Part shown: positions 8,838 to 18,374 of the stretch, piece after piece | How the letters are laid out: every line of letters starts with the position of its first letter | How positions within the stretch are numbered: the first letter of the stretch is position 1 | NCBI GenBank assembly: GCA_029222685.1 | Contig: JARHVB010000011.1 | Coordinates: forward strand, 124,001-188,000 | Direction: 5' to 3' | Origin: Terripilifer ovatus | Lineage (GTDB): Bacteria > Pseudomonadota > Alphaproteobacteria > Rhizobiales > Beijerinckiaceae | DNA length: 64,000 nucleotides | Position numbers and translations under genes: made by a program | Notes under the pieces: generated by a model | Database searches by the model: none | What the model was told of the DNA's origin: nothing | What the model saw: only the letters and a program-made list of their open reading frames with translations

Positions 8838-11108
8838 ATGTCCACCCTCGATGTAGAGACGCGTCGGAGTGCGTCGGGCACAATCCTGGGCCGTCAGGTT
8901 CTGCCGATCTTCGCCGCGACCATTTTCACCTCGGCGCTGCTGCTGTTCGCGCTCGAGCCGATGTTCGCCAAAATGGCCTTGCCGTCGCTGGGCGGGGCGC
9001 CATCGGTCTGGTCGATCGCCATGGTGTTCTTTCAGGGGCTGATGTTTGCCGGCTATTGCTACGCCCATGCGGTGACCCGCTGGATGACGCCGCGCCACGG
9101 CGCGCTGCTCCATGCCGTCCTGCTCTGTCTTGCCTTTGTATTCCTGCCGGTTGCGCTGCATGCGAGCGGTGCGCCGCCGGCCGAGGGCAATCCGGCATTC
9201 TGGCTGATCGGCGTCTTTATGGTTTCGGTCGGCCTGCCGTTCTTCGTGCTGTCCGCCCACGGTCCGCTGCTACAAGCCTGGTTCGCGCGCTCAGGACACC
9301 GCCAGGCGGATGACCCTTATTTTCTTTACGGCGCCTCCAATATCGGTTCGTTTGCGGCGCTCATCGCCTATCCGCTTGTGATCGAGCCGCTGTTCGGCCT
9401 CACAGCCCAGAGCCGCGCCTGGACGGCGGGCTTCGTGGCGCTCACCATCCTGATCGTTGCCTGTACGTTAAGCGTGTTCGCACGCTCGGACGCCGGCGCC
9501 ATGGCTGCAACGCCCGTTCGCGACCCCGATGCAGGCCAGCCCGTGCGCTTGTCCAGTGCCTTGTCGTGGATGGCGCTCGCCTTTGTGCCCTCGGCTTTGC
9601 TGGTCTCGGTCACGGCGCATATCTCCGCCGACGTGGCGGCGGCGCCGTTGCTTTGGGTCATCCCGCTCGCGATCTATCTGCTGACTTTCGTCCTGACTTT
9701 CCGCCCGCAGACAGCGATCAAGGAAACCGTATTGGCGGTGCTGCAACCGTGGATCGCGGCTGCCGTGTTGATGACGATGTGTATCGGCAAGTTGCCGTTC
9801 ATCTCGCTCAATCTTCTGAGCGATCTCGTTCTCTTCATCGTGAACGCGCTGGTCTGTCACGCGGCATTGTATCGCCATCGGCCGCAGGCGCACGATCTGA
9901 CGGTATTCTACGCGGCGATGTCGCTTGGCGGCGCCCTGGGCGGCCTCTTCGCAGGTCTTGCCGCGCCGATGCTGTTTTCGAGCGTGATCGAATATCCCCT
10001 GCTGATAGCCGCCGCCTTGTTCTGCCGGCCTGGCGTGTTCGCCGATCTGCGGGCGCTCGACAGAACATCAGCGCTCAGGACGGCTGCCACCGCACTCGGC
10101 ATGCTGGCCGCTGCCTGGATGCTGATCTTCGTGGCCACGCCGGACATTGCCTATAAAGTCCTGGCCGCTGCCATCGGCGCGCTGGTCCTGCTCAATTGGC
10201 GCAGCGCCGGTCGCGTCGCGGTCTTCGGCCTCGCAGCGACTGCGGGCATCCTCCTGCAGCAAAACCTCACCTCCAGCCGCGAGTCCTTTCGCTCCTTCTT
10301 CGGCGTCCATCGCATCGAGGAAGCGCACGACGGCAAGTTCCGCACCTTGTCGCACGGCACGACGATCCATGGCGCGATCAGGATTCGCAACGAGGACGGA
10401 ACGCCGGTGTCCGGCCCGCCGATGCCGACAACCTATTACGCGCCGCAAGGTCCGCTGGGCGAGGCGATCGCCGCTGCGCGTCTGACCAACGGCAAGATCG
10501 GCCACGCAGCCTTCATCGGATTGGGCGTCGGCGCGCTGGCCTGCCATGTCCAGGCCGGCGAGGCGGTCACCTTCTATGAAATCGACCGGCTGGTCCTGCA
10601 TATCGCGCGCGATTCGGGACGCTTCCGCTTTCTCTCCGATTGCGCGCCGCAGGCAAAATTCGTTCTGGGCGATGCCCGTCTCACGCTCGAGGGCCAGCAG
10701 CAGGCAAGCGACGTGATCGTGGTCGACGCATTCTCGTCGGATGCGATCCCAACTCATCTGCTGACGCGCGAGGCCTTCGAACTTTACCTGCGCAAGCTCA
10801 GTCCAGAAGGTTTGATCGCCGTCCATATCTCCAACAATACGATGGAATTCCACGCCATCATCGCCCGCATCGCTGCCGACCTGGGCCTCGTCGCCTATCT
10901 GCGCCGCGACCTGGCGATCCCGCCCGACGATCCGGATTTCCGCACGGCAAGCGTCGTCGCGGTGCTGGCGCGCGACCCGGCGCATCTGCGCGGCCTTCTC
11001 GGCGAGAACAGCAGGTGGCGGCGGCTCGAGCCGAATATGGCGAGCTGGGTCTGGACCGACGATTATTCGACGATCTTGCGTGCGATTGCCGACAAATTGC
11101 GCCAATAG
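8838..11108 (+). CDS. Fused multi-span membrane protein / spermidine-synthase-like methyltransferase-fold domain
   Basis: About 756 residues from ATG 8838 (GGGAG upstream); a GTG at 8766 would add 24 residues. The first ~470 residues form many transmembrane helices. The C-terminal ~270 residues carry a spermidine-synthase-like Rossmann fold: GHAAFIGLGVGALACHVQAG for the nucleotide loop, then TFYEIDRLV, LGDARLTLE and VVDAFSSDAIPTHLL. This membrane-SpeE fusion is known in many proteobacteria, but its substrate is unsettled; aminopropyl or other transfer at the membrane is possible. No polyamine gene is adjacent. The final residues reach the TAG at 11106-11108. Confidence 0.85.
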   Translation: MSTLDVETRRSASGTILGRQVLPIFAATIFTSALLLFALEPMFAKMALPSLGGAPSVWSIAMVFFQGLMFAGYCYAHAVTRWMTPRHGALLHAVLLCLAFVFLPVALHASGAPPAEGNPAFWLIGVFMVSVGLPFFVLSAHGPLLQAWFARSGHRQADDPYFLYGASNIGSFAALIAYPLVIEPLFGLTAQSRAWTAGFVALTILIVACTLSVFARSDAGAMAATPVRDPDAGQPVRLSSALSWMALAFVPSALLVSVTAHISADVAAAPLLWVIPLAIYLLTFVLTFRPQTAIKETVLAVLQPWIAAAVLMTMCIGKLPFISLNLLSDLVLFIVNALVCHAALYRHRPQAHDLTVFYAAMSLGGALGGLFAGLAAPMLFSSVIEYPLLIAAALFCRPGVFADLRALDRTSALRTAATALGMLAAAWMLIFVATPDIAYKVLAAAIGALVLLNWRSAGRVAVFGLAATAGILLQQNLTSSRESFRSFFGVHRIEEAHDGKFRTLSHGTTIHGAIRIRNEDGTPVSGPPMPTTYYAPQGPLGEAIAAARLTNGKIGHAAFIGLGVGALACHVQAGEAVTFYEIDRLVLHIARDSGRFRFLSDCAPQAKFVLGDARLTLEGQQQASDVIVVDAFSSDAIPTHLLTREAFELYLRKLSPEGLIAVHISNNTMEFHAIIARIAADLGLVAYLRRDLAIPPDDPDFRTASVVAVLARDPAHLRGLLGENSRWRRLEPNMASWVWTDDYSTILRAIADKLRQ

Positions 11109-11264
11109 CCGAAACGAGCGTCCAGCCACAAATCTGTTTTAAATTGTTGTTATGCAGCTGAAATTCGTTTTTCAGCGGTTGGAGGACGTAATCTGGCTGG
11201 CAAAGCGCCTTTTTGCCGCCGCGAAGGGCTCGACGGCGGCGACGGCTTTGGGCACACTGGCGCC

Positions 11265-11657
11265 ATGTACAGATCCATGACTCACAACATCGAAGTTACC
11301 GTCGAACCGGAATTTCTGGCAGACAGGTCGCAGCCCGACTCTGGGCGCTATTTCTGGGCCTATTCCGTCGGCATCACCAATATGGGCCGGAGCACCGTCC
11401 AGCTCATGCACCGGCACTGGCAGATTACCGACGCCAACGGCAAGCGCGAGGAAGTGCGCGGGCCCGGCGTGGTCGGCGAGCAGCCCGTGCTGCAGCCGGG
11501 CGAACGGTTCAACTATACGTCCGGCTGTCCGCTCACGACGCCGTCCGGCATCATGGCGGGCACATATCGTTTCGTCGACCAGGCCGGCGACGAGTTTCAG
11601 GTGGAGATTCCCGCGTTTTCGCTCGACAGCCCGCACGCGAAACGCGTTCTGAATTGA
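11265..11657 (+). CDS. apaG: ApaG domain protein
   Basis: A 130-residue protein, the normal length for alphaproteobacterial ApaG. The beginning (YRSMTHNIEVTVEPEFLADR) and the conserved core (YFWAYSVGITNMG, QLMHRHWQITDANG, GVVGEQPVLQPGE, YTSGCPL, GTYRFVDQAGDEFQVEIP) match the family along the whole length. The fold is a fibronectin-III-like sandwich. The protein is linked to divalent cation homeostasis and signalling in enterobacteria, but its biochemical role is not firmly known. It lies 30 bp upstream of the argE-like gene and may share its transcript. Confidence 0.95.
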   Translation: MYRSMTHNIEVTVEPEFLADRSQPDSGRYFWAYSVGITNMGRSTVQLMHRHWQITDANGKREEVRGPGVVGEQPVLQPGERFNYTSGCPLTTPSGIMAGTYRFVDQAGDEFQVEIPAFSLDSPHAKRVLN

Positions 11658-11687
11658 GGCAGCCGTTTTGCGGCTTACGGAGTAGGT

Positions 11688-12860
11688 ATGTCCGTCGCGC
11701 ATGATGAGCGTTTGTCCCGCACCATCGACCTGATGGCGCGGCTGATCGCGTTCGATACCGAAAGTTCGAAATCGAACCTGCTGATTGTCGCCTTCATCGA
11801 GGATTATCTGCGCGCCCGCGGCGTGCCCTATGTCACCGTGCCCAATGCGGCAGGCGACAAGGCGGCGGTCTTCGCCACCATCGGCCCCATGAAGGACGGC
11901 GGCATCCTGCTGTCCGGACATACCGACGTGGTGCCGGTTGCCGGCCAGTCCTGGACCAGCGATCCCTTTACCGTGCGGCGCGAGGGCGCACGCTTCTTCG
12001 GCCGCGGCACCTGCGACATGAAAGGCTTCGACGCGGTCTGCCTCGCCATGGTGGAGGACTTTCAGCAGGCCAAGCTGAAAACGCCGATCCATATCCTGCT
12101 CAGCTACGACGAGGAGACCACCTGTCTCGGCCCCGTCGATACGATCGCACGATTTGGTCGTGATTTGCCGCAGCCACGCGCCGTCATCGTCGGCGAGCCG
12201 ACGCAGATGCAGGTCGCCGATGCGCACAAGAGCATCGCCACCTTCATCACCACGGTTCATGGCCATGAGGCCCATTCCGCCAAGCCGCATCTGGGCGCCA
12301 ATGCGATCGAGGGCGCTGCCGCCCTCGTCACAGAGCTCTACCGCCTAGCCGATGAACTGGCCGGCGAGGGCGACCCCTCCGGGCGCTTCGATCCGCCGTT
12401 TTCCAGCATCAGCGTCGGCACGATCCATGGCGGCACGGCGCGCAATATTCTCGCCAAGCAATGCACGTTTCAGTGGGAATTCCGTGGCCTGCCCAATGTG
12501 GCGCAGAACCGGGCGCTGCGTCAGCTCGAGGATTATGCGGCCTCCACCGTGCTGCCGCGCCTGCAGCGCTATGCGCCCCACGCCCGCATCGAGACGGTGA
12601 CCGAAGTCGAGGTGCCGGGGCTGGATTCGGAGCCGGGCTCCCTGGCCGAGACCCTGGCGCTCAAGCTGACCAAATCCAACCGGACCATCGCCGTGCCCTA
12701 TGCGACCGAGGCCGGCCGCTTCCAGACCGCGGGCATCCCGACCGTGGTCTGCGGCCCAGGCAGCATCGATCAGGCCCACCAGCCGGACGAATTCATCGAA
12801 ATCGCCGAATTGCAGGCCTGTATCGCCTTCATGCGGGCGCTGGCGGTGGAACTGTCCTGA
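11688..12860 (+). CDS. argE: Acetylornithine deacetylase (ArgE-type M20 metallopeptidase)
   Basis: A 390-residue M20-family deacetylase that would hydrolyse N-acetyl-L-ornithine to ornithine. Zinc-binding motifs are visible: LLSGHTDVVPV (His and Asp), GRGTCDMKGFD, SYDEETTCLG (catalytic Glu pair) and VCGPGSIDQAHQPDEF near the C-terminus. A dimerisation domain (HGHEAHSAKPHLGANAIEGA) lies between. Alphaproteobacteria often use the ArgJ cycle, so the true substrate could be another N-acyl amino acid. A dispersed repeat begins 7 bp after the stop. Confidence 0.88.
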   Translation: MSVAHDERLSRTIDLMARLIAFDTESSKSNLLIVAFIEDYLRARGVPYVTVPNAAGDKAAVFATIGPMKDGGILLSGHTDVVPVAGQSWTSDPFTVRREGARFFGRGTCDMKGFDAVCLAMVEDFQQAKLKTPIHILLSYDEETTCLGPVDTIARFGRDLPQPRAVIVGEPTQMQVADAHKSIATFITTVHGHEAHSAKPHLGANAIEGAAALVTELYRLADELAGEGDPSGRFDPPFSSISVGTIHGGTARNILAKQCTFQWEFRGLPNVAQNRALRQLEDYAASTVLPRLQRYAPHARIETVTEVEVPGLDSEPGSLAETLALKLTKSNRTIAVPYATEAGRFQTAGIPTVVCGPGSIDQAHQPDEFIEIAELQACIAFMRALAVELS

Positions 12861-12866
12861 GAGTTT

Positions 12867-12971
12867 GTCATTTCCGACGCGCACGCAGTGCGCGAGCGGG
12901 AAGCCAGGAGCGAGTGACGTCACGTTGCCCCTGGATTCCCGCTCTGCGCTTCGCTTGGCGGGAATGACACC
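12867..12971. repeat. Dispersed GTCATTCCCG palindromic repeat, copy 1
   Basis: About 105 bp. The termini are an imperfect GTCATTTCCG and CGGGAATGAC pair, and a nested inverted pair (GAGCGGGAAGCCAGG against CCTGGATTCCCGCTC) lies inside, so the whole can fold as one long hairpin. The same sequence recurs at 19933, 30424 and, inverted, at 49062. It sits in the spacer after the argE-like gene. This repeat and the next one occupy most of the 340-bp gap 12861-13200. Confidence 0.9.
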
Positions 12972-13027
12972 AAGGTTGAAGCCGGATCGGCATCGCCCAT
13001 GAGCGCCAAATTGCCGCTGGGACCGCA

Positions 13028-13130
13028 AGCGCATTTTCAAGCGAAGTGGACGCCGGTTCGCGTGAAGAAAATGCGCTCTTTCAGGAAGCTAGACGCGTCT
13101 TTCCGATCCAGAGGATCGGAAAACGCTATA
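13028..13130. repeat. GAAGTGG-type palindromic repeat, copy 1
   Basis: The first hairpin pairs AGCGCATTTTC (13028) with GAAAATGCGCT (13067-13077) around GAAGTGGACGCCGGTTCGCG; a second hairpin, TTTCCGATCC with GGATCGGAAA, follows at about 13100-13122. Relatives lie at 46181, 46966 and 50449. It is intergenic and non-coding, of a type common in Hyphomicrobiales genomes. Confidence 0.88.
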
Positions 13131-13200
13131 GTCACGCCAAAATGATGCGCCGGCGGGGATAAAGACCTATATTGGGGTCTGCGCAGCCGAGCGGACAGCC

Positions 13201-13383
13201 ATGAGCGAGCATATCAGCGACATCGAGGCGGAAGAGACGAGGGACGAGCGCGCCGGGCGGATGGCCACACGTATCGCCATCGCCGGCTTCACACTGATGT
13301 TCGTCGCCGCGACCGTGATGTGGATCCATTTCGGTCCGCTGATCTTCATGGATCTGGTCACCGCCGTCGCCAATTGTTTCTGA
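13201..13383 (+). CDS. Small single-span membrane protein of unknown function
   Basis: A 60-residue ORF with a charged N-terminal half (many Asp, Glu and Arg to residue 23) and one clear hydrophobic helix (about residues 26-52, IAIAGFTLMFVAATVMW onward). It lies 57 bp upstream of the Sco1 gene on the same strand. Small one-helix proteins often accompany cytochrome oxidase assembly genes, so a link to Sco1 is possible but not shown. The ribosome binding site is weak (GAGCGGAC). I do not recognise a named family. Confidence 0.6.
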   Translation: MSEHISDIEAEETRDERAGRMATRIAIAGFTLMFVAATVMWIHFGPLIFMDLVTAVANCF

Positions 13384-13440
13384 AGGCAATTGACCCGCAG
13401 CAACCCGATATCCACCGGATAAACCTAGGCCTGAAAACCC

Positions 13441-14037
13441 ATGACCAGCGCCCAGCGCCGCCTGATCGTTCCCATCGTCTGCCTCGTGCTCGGCGTCGCC
13501 ATGCTCGGCACCACGGCCTTCCTGACCTTGCGCCAGCGCGGCGACTTGAGCGCGCCACTGCCGGCGGCCATCGGCGGGCCTTTCGCCCTGATCGATCAGG
13601 ACGGCAAGGCGCTGACCGATCGCGATCTGCTCGGCAAGCCGTTTCTCGTCTTCTTCGGCTATACGCATTGTCCCGACGTCTGCCCGACGACGATGTTCGA
13701 GTTGACCGAGGCCTTCAAGGCGCTCGGCCCCGACAAGAAGATCACGGGGCTGTTCGTCACCGTCGATCCGGAACGCGATACGGCGCCGGTGCTGAAGGAC
13801 TATGTATCCAATTTCGATCCGCGCATTCAGGCGGCGACAGGGCCGCGCGAATCGATCGACAGAGTCATGAAGACCTATCGCGTCTATGCGCGCCGCGTGC
13901 CCGGCGAGGGCGAGGACTATACGATGGATCACAGCGCCATCGTCTATATCATGGACAAGCAGGGCCGCTTCGTCTCGGCGCTCAACACGCAGTTGAAGCC
14001 CGAAGACATGGCGAAGGAACTGGCGCGGTATCTGTAG
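13441..14037 (+). CDS. SCO1/SenC-family copper chaperone
   Basis: A 198-residue thioredoxin-fold protein anchored by an N-terminal membrane helix (about residues 8-30). The copper-binding motif CPDVC is in FFGYTHCPDVCPTT (about residues 68-81) and the required distal His is in YTMDHSAIVYIMD near residue 163. Family members deliver copper to the CuA centre of cytochrome c oxidase or act as thiol-disulfide reductases on the periplasmic side. A small membrane protein gene precedes it. The convergent neighbour is a solute-binding protein ending 18 bp downstream. Confidence 0.93.
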   Translation: MTSAQRRLIVPIVCLVLGVAMLGTTAFLTLRQRGDLSAPLPAAIGGPFALIDQDGKALTDRDLLGKPFLVFFGYTHCPDVCPTTMFELTEAFKALGPDKKITGLFVTVDPERDTAPVLKDYVSNFDPRIQAATGPRESIDRVMKTYRVYARRVPGEGEDYTMDHSAIVYIMDKQGRFVSALNTQLKPEDMAKELARYL

Positions 14038-14055
14038 AACACGTGATGAGGGCGG

Positions 14056-14946
14056 TCAGAAAAATCCGATCGGAAAATATTTGAGATAGAGCTCGGTATA
14101 GACGCCACGTTCCGACAGGCGCGCCAGGGCGAAGTCGAGCGCCCGTCGCAGGACGACATTGTCCTTGCGAACGGCGATGCCGACGCCTTCGCCGAAATAG
14201 GAGCTTTCCAGATAGGGGCCGCCGCGAAAGGCGCAGCAGCCGGCAGCGTCAAGACCGTTGAGCCATAGCGCGAATGATACGCCATCGCCGAAAGCGATGT
14301 CGATCTCCTCGCGCTTCAGCGCCGAGCGCAGCGCTGCCGGCGATTCGTAAGTTCTGATCTCGGACTTGGGGAAAAACTTGCGCAGGAAGGCTTCGTGTGC
14401 CGTGCGGCCCTGAACGCCAATGGCTTTGCCGGCTAGTGTTTCGGGACGCGTATCGTCGAGCGCCAAGGAGGCGCGGGTGACGAAGCGCGCCGGGGTGCGA
14501 TAGTAGGCTTGCGTGAAGTCGGCGCGCTGGCGGTTGCGCGGCGTGATGGCGATCGAGGCGATCGCCGCATCGCCTTCATTTCTGTCGAGCGTGTCGAAAA
14601 TGGTTTCGAAGCGCCGCGCCTGGATGGTGCAGGCGACGCGCAACTCGTCGCAGATGGCGCGCGCCAGATCGACATTGAAGCCGCTGAGCGCGCCCTCCGG
14701 CGTGGTGAAGCCGAAGGGCGGATATTCGTCGTCGGTAATGAAACGCAAGGCCCGCAGCGCACTCGTGTCCGGGCGCTCCATGCGCCGCTGCGGATCCCAG
14801 AACATCGGCACGTTGGCGGCGCCCGCGGCGTTCTTCGTCTGCGCCGGCGCGCCCGCAGTCAGGGCGCTGAAGGCCAGTAGACAGAGTGCCGCCAGCCGTC
14901 CGAACCTGGCGATGCCGCCGGTAATGGTTGAGTGCGTCTTGAACAT
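14056..14946 (-). CDS. Family 3 extracellular solute-binding protein (polar amino acid type)
   Basis: A 296-residue periplasmic receptor with a signal peptide (hydrophobic core about residues 14-30, ending [10 protein letters not shown]). The body starts [15 protein letters not shown] and continues [16 protein letters not shown], the lobe-one signature of SBP_bac_3 proteins, with [21 protein letters not shown] and [16 protein letters not shown] later. Two Cys residues close together in the C-terminal half ([11 protein letters not shown]) are unusual. No permease or ATPase lies beside it, so it is an orphan receptor. The convergent partner is the Sco1 gene. Confidence 0.88.
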   Translation of the reverse strand: MFKTHSTITGGIARFGRLAALCLLAFSALTAGAPAQTKNAAGAANVPMFWDPQRRMERPDTSALRALRFITDDEYPPFGFTTPEGALSGFNVDLARAICDELRVACTIQARRFETIFDTLDRNEGDAAIASIAITPRNRQRADFTQAYYRTPARFVTRASLALDDTRPETLAGKAIGVQGRTAHEAFLRKFFPKSEIRTYESPAALRSALKREEIDIAFGDGVSFALWLNGLDAAGCCAFRGGPYLESSYFGEGVGIAVRKDNVVLRRALDFALARLSERGVYTELYLKYFPIGFF

Positions 14947-15200
14947 CTGTCTGCAGTCGCGGGCGGCGAATTAACCAATTGCTCTCCTGCGCTCGTCGCA
15001 TGACGCGCCGGCCGACGCAAGCGCGGGCCCGTTCACCCTGCCAAAAGCCGGCTTTTCAGATCGGATTCCATGGCTGTTCAGGTTGTTGCCTGCGGGAACC
15101 GGCACCGGAAGCTTCCACTGGCGGAAATCATGGGGTAGTGTGCCGGCAAATTTGCGCCGGTCCTTATGGAAGCGCGGCGCTTCACCTTCCGGGACATTCA

Positions 15201-16910
15201 ATGACCACCGAAACTCCTTCGCTCGCCGATGCCGCGCGCGTTTCCGCCGCCTGGCCCTTCGAGGAGGCCAGAAAGCTCGTCCAGCGGGTCGAGCGCACCG
15301 GACAGACCAGCGTGCTGTTCGAGACCGGCTATGGCCCGTCGGGGCTGCCGCATATCGGCACGTTCGGCGAAGTGGCCCGCACGACCATGGTGCGGCACGC
15401 CTTCGAGGTTTTGACGGAAGGCAGGGTCGAGACGCACCTGCTCGCCTTCTCCGACGACATGGACGGGTTGCGCAAGGTGCCCGACAACGTGCCCAACCGG
15501 GACATGATGGCGCAATATCTCGGCAAGCCGCTGACCCAGGTGCCGGACCCGTTCTCGAACGAATATCCGTCCTTCGGCGCGGCCAACAATGCGCGCCTGC
15601 GCGCGTTCCTGGACCGCTTCGACTTCCACTACGAATTTGCCTCGTCGACGGAGTATTACAAGGCCGGCCGTTTCGACGAGATGCTGCTGCGCATGCTCGA
15701 AGTCTATGACGACGTGATGGACATCATCCTGCCGACCCTGGGGCCGGATCGTCGCGCCACCTATTCGCCGTTCCTGCCCATATCGCCGCGCACCGGCATT
15801 GTGCTGCAGGTGCCGATGGTCGAGCGCAACCCGGCGAAGGGCACTATTGTCTATGTCGATCCCGACACCGGACAGAAGGTCGAGACAAAGGTCACCGGCG
15901 GCGCCGTCAAGTGCCAGTGGAAGGCTGACTGGGCCTTGCGCTGGGCGGCGCTCGGCATCGATTACGAAATGGCCGGCAAGGACCTGATCGATTCCGTCAA
16001 GCTCTCCAGCAATATCGTGCGCGCCCTCGGCGGTACGCCGCCCGACGGCTTCAACTACGAACTGTTTCTCGACGAGAAGGGCCAGAAGATTTCGAAGTCG
16101 AAGGGCAATGGCCTGACGATCGAGCAATGGCTCACCTATGCGAGCCCGGAATCCCTGTCGCTGTTCATGTATCAAAAGCCGCGCGAGGCGAAGCGCCTGT
16201 ACTTCGACGCGATCCCTCGTGCCGTCGATGAATACCTGCAGTTCCTCAACGGCTATGAGCGGCAGGATATCAAGAACCGTCTCGGCAACCCGGTCTGGCA
16301 TATTCACAGCGGCGAGCCGCCGCAGCCCGAAGTGCTGCACCATCCAGGCGAGCAGGGCAGCGCCGGCGTGTCGATCTCCTTCGTCATGCTGCTCAATCTC
16401 GCCGCCGTTGCCAACAGCGAAGACGCGCAGGTGCTGTGGGGCTTCCTGCGCCGTTATGCGCCCGGCGTCTCGCGCGAAACCCATCCGCGCCTCGACAAGC
16501 TTGTCGGCTATGCAGTGGCTTACTTCCGCGATTTCGTGCGGCCGGCGAAGTCCTATCGCCTGCCCGACGATGTCGAGCGCGACGCCTTGGCGAAGCTCGA
16601 CGCTGAACTGGCGAAGCTGCCGGCCGATGCCTCGGCCGAAGACATCCAGACGATCCTCTACGATGTGGCGCGGCCGATCCCGCGCTATCAGGACATGAAG
16701 GCAAAGGGCGCGACGCCGGAACGGCCGGGCGTGGCGAACGACTGGTTCAACATGCTCTACCAGGTCCTGCTCGGCGAAAACCGTGGGCCCCGTTTTGGCT
16801 CGTTCGTGGCGCTCTATGGCATTGCCGAGACTCGCGCGCTGATCGCCAAGGCGCTATCGGGCGATCTGGCGAAGGAACACCAGACATTCCTCGAAAGCCG
16901 CGCCGCGTGA
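15201..16910 (+). CDS. lysK: Lysine--tRNA ligase, class I
   Basis: A 569-residue class I lysyl-tRNA synthetase, the archaeal/alphaproteobacterial type rather than class II LysS. The HIGH-like motif is [12 protein letters not shown] (about residues 46-57) and the KMSKS-like loop is [15 protein letters not shown] (about residues 295-309). ATG 15201 is chosen because it starts the family's usual N-terminus; the frame stays open upstream to 14979 without meaning. Class I LysRS as the lysine enzyme is a useful lineage marker for Alphaproteobacteria. It charges tRNA-Lys in the cytosol. Confidence 0.95.
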   Translation: MTTETPSLADAARVSAAWPFEEARKLVQRVERTGQTSVLFETGYGPSGLPHIGTFGEVARTTMVRHAFEVLTEGRVETHLLAFSDDMDGLRKVPDNVPNRDMMAQYLGKPLTQVPDPFSNEYPSFGAANNARLRAFLDRFDFHYEFASSTEYYKAGRFDEMLLRMLEVYDDVMDIILPTLGPDRRATYSPFLPISPRTGIVLQVPMVERNPAKGTIVYVDPDTGQKVETKVTGGAVKCQWKADWALRWAALGIDYEMAGKDLIDSVKLSSNIVRALGGTPPDGFNYELFLDEKGQKISKSKGNGLTIEQWLTYASPESLSLFMYQKPREAKRLYFDAIPRAVDEYLQFLNGYERQDIKNRLGNPVWHIHSGEPPQPEVLHHPGEQGSAGVSISFVMLLNLAAVANSEDAQVLWGFLRRYAPGVSRETHPRLDKLVGYAVAYFRDFVRPAKSYRLPDDVERDALAKLDAELAKLPADASAEDIQTILYDVARPIPRYQDMKAKGATPERPGVANDWFNMLYQVLLGENRGPRFGSFVALYGIAETRALIAKALSGDLAKEHQTFLESRAA

Positions 16911-16932
16911 AGCATTCAGGAAAGAGCCGGCC

Positions 16933-17697
16933 TTGATCTCTGTCTTCGCCGGTTCGGTCATCGCGGTCGCGACCTTCGTCGGCGCTTTCACGTCGGGCAT
17001 CTTCGGCATGGTCGGCGGCCAGATCGTTCTGGGCGTCCTGCTGTATTTTCTGCCCGTCAGTGCTGCCATGACCATCTTCTCGGCACTGATGTTCACGTCA
17101 GGCCTGTGGCGCGGCATGCTGTTGCGCCGGCACATCGACTGGGCGATCACCGTTCGTTACATCGCGGGCTCGGCCATCGGCTATGTGCTGATGCTGTTCG
17201 TCGCTTTCGTCCCGTCGAAGCCGGTGATCTATCTCGGCCTCGGCGTTCTGCCCCTCATCGGTTACATGTTGCCGAAGCGGCATGCGCCTGATGTGACGCG
17301 CCCCGGCATGGCGTCGATCTGCGGCTTCATCGTTATGGTGTTGCAGATCAGCTTCGGCACGGCAGGCAACGTGCTCGACATGTTCTTTCAGGCGAGCCCG
17401 CTGAGCCGCCATGTCATTGTCGCCACCAAAGCCGTGACGCAATTGTTCTCCCAGGCTATGCGCTTTCTGTATTTCGGTTCGCTGGCGCTGGAAGCAGGCG
17501 ATCATGCGCCGGTCTGGCTCTTCGTTTTCTATGTTCTGTTGACCTTTGCGGGTGGTTCGGCGGCGGGAAGCGTGCTCAACCGGATGTCGGATGCGAGTTT
17601 CCGCAAATGGACGAAAACGATCATCCTGGCCTTGAGTGCCGTCTATATCGCGCGGGGGGTGTGGCTGCTGGTGTTTCCAGGAACAGCGGCGAGCTGA
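16933..17697 (+). CDS. TSUP (TauE/SafE)-family membrane transporter
   Basis: A 254-residue integral membrane protein with about 7-8 hydrophobic helices. The family's repeated loop is recognisable as FTSGIFGMVGGQIVLGVLLY near the N-terminus, with a second, weaker half around residues 125-160. It begins with TTG, preceded by AGGAAAGAG at good spacing, 22 bp after lysK. Members export sulfite, sulfoacetate or other organosulfur anions; nothing nearby identifies the substrate. It ends 3 bp before the convergent repressor gene. Confidence 0.85.
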   Translation: MISVFAGSVIAVATFVGAFTSGIFGMVGGQIVLGVLLYFLPVSAAMTIFSALMFTSGLWRGMLLRRHIDWAITVRYIAGSAIGYVLMLFVAFVPSKPVIYLGLGVLPLIGYMLPKRHAPDVTRPGMASICGFIVMVLQISFGTAGNVLDMFFQASPLSRHVIVATKAVTQLFSQAMRFLYFGSLALEAGDHAPVWLFVFYVLLTFAGGSAAGSVLNRMSDASFRKWTKTIILALSAVYIARGVWLLVFPGTAAS

Positions 17698-17700
17698 CTG

Positions 17701-18330
17701 TTACTGGCTCGACCAGACGATGCGCGACATCCAGTCGATATTCTCCAGTTCGACCGTGCGGTCTGGATATTCCGGATTGAGCGATTTGAGCTCGATGATC
17801 TTGCCGGTGACGCGCTTCAGTTCCTTGGCAAGCACCTCGCCCTTTTTCGTCTTCACCACCACCCGGTCGCCGCGCCGCGTTGCCGACGAGGGCGACACCA
17901 CGACGATGTCGCCGTCGCGGTAGAGCGGCATCATCGAATCGCCGGCGATTTCGAGCGCATAGGCATGCTCGTCGCCGACGGCGGGAAAGCCGATCTCGTC
18001 CCAGCCCGTGCCGGTGGGGAAGCCGCCATCGTCGAAATAGCCGCCGGTCCCTGCCTGCGCCATACCGATGAGCGGGATCGCCCGCCTCGGCTCATCCCCA
18101 TTCGGCGAGATATATTTGACGAATTCCTCGATCGTGGCGCCCGTCGCGGCGAGGCATTTGGCAACCGATTCGGTCGAGGGCCAGCGCAGGCGCCCGTCGG
18201 CGGTCTTGCGTTTGGATTTGTTGAAGGTCGTTGGATCGAGGCCGGCCTTCTTCGCCAGGGCGGAAGCCGTCAGGCCATGCCGTTCGGCCAATGTGTCGAT
18301 GGCGGTCCACACCTGTGTGTGCGTCAGCAT
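17701..18330 (-). CDS. XRE-family regulator with S24 (LexA/CI-like) peptidase domain
   Basis: A 209-residue protein. Residues ~5-70 form a helix-turn-helix (HGLTASALAKKAGLDPTTFN). The C-terminal part has the S24 Ser in EIAGDSMMPLYRDGD and the catalytic Lys in VVVKTKKGEVLAKEL, with a possible Ala-Gly autocleavage bond in IGMAQAGTGGYF. All elements for RecA-stimulated self-cleavage are therefore present. No phage genes are near, so it is more likely a chromosomal stress regulator than a prophage repressor. A dyad just upstream of the gene could be its own operator. Confidence 0.88.
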   Translation of the reverse strand: MLTHTQVWTAIDTLAERHGLTASALAKKAGLDPTTFNKSKRKTADGRLRWPSTESVAKCLAATGATIEEFVKYISPNGDEPRRAIPLIGMAQAGTGGYFDDGGFPTGTGWDEIGFPAVGDEHAYALEIAGDSMMPLYRDGDIVVVSPSSATRRGDRVVVKTKKGEVLAKELKRVTGKIIELKSLNPEYPDRTVELENIDWMSRIVWSSQ

Positions 18331-18374
18331 GGGAGCCTCACGTCAAGCGCAGGAAATAATTGCAGAAACTACAA

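Noticed and set aside
11157..11176. GCTGAAA/TTTCAGC hairpin after the membrane/SpeE fusion gene as terminator
   Set aside because: The 7-bp stem is weak and is not followed by a T run.
17701..18330. S24 repressor as sign of a prophage
   Set aside because: No integrase, terminase, capsid, tail or lysis gene is seen within tens of kb, so an isolated chromosomal regulator is more likely.
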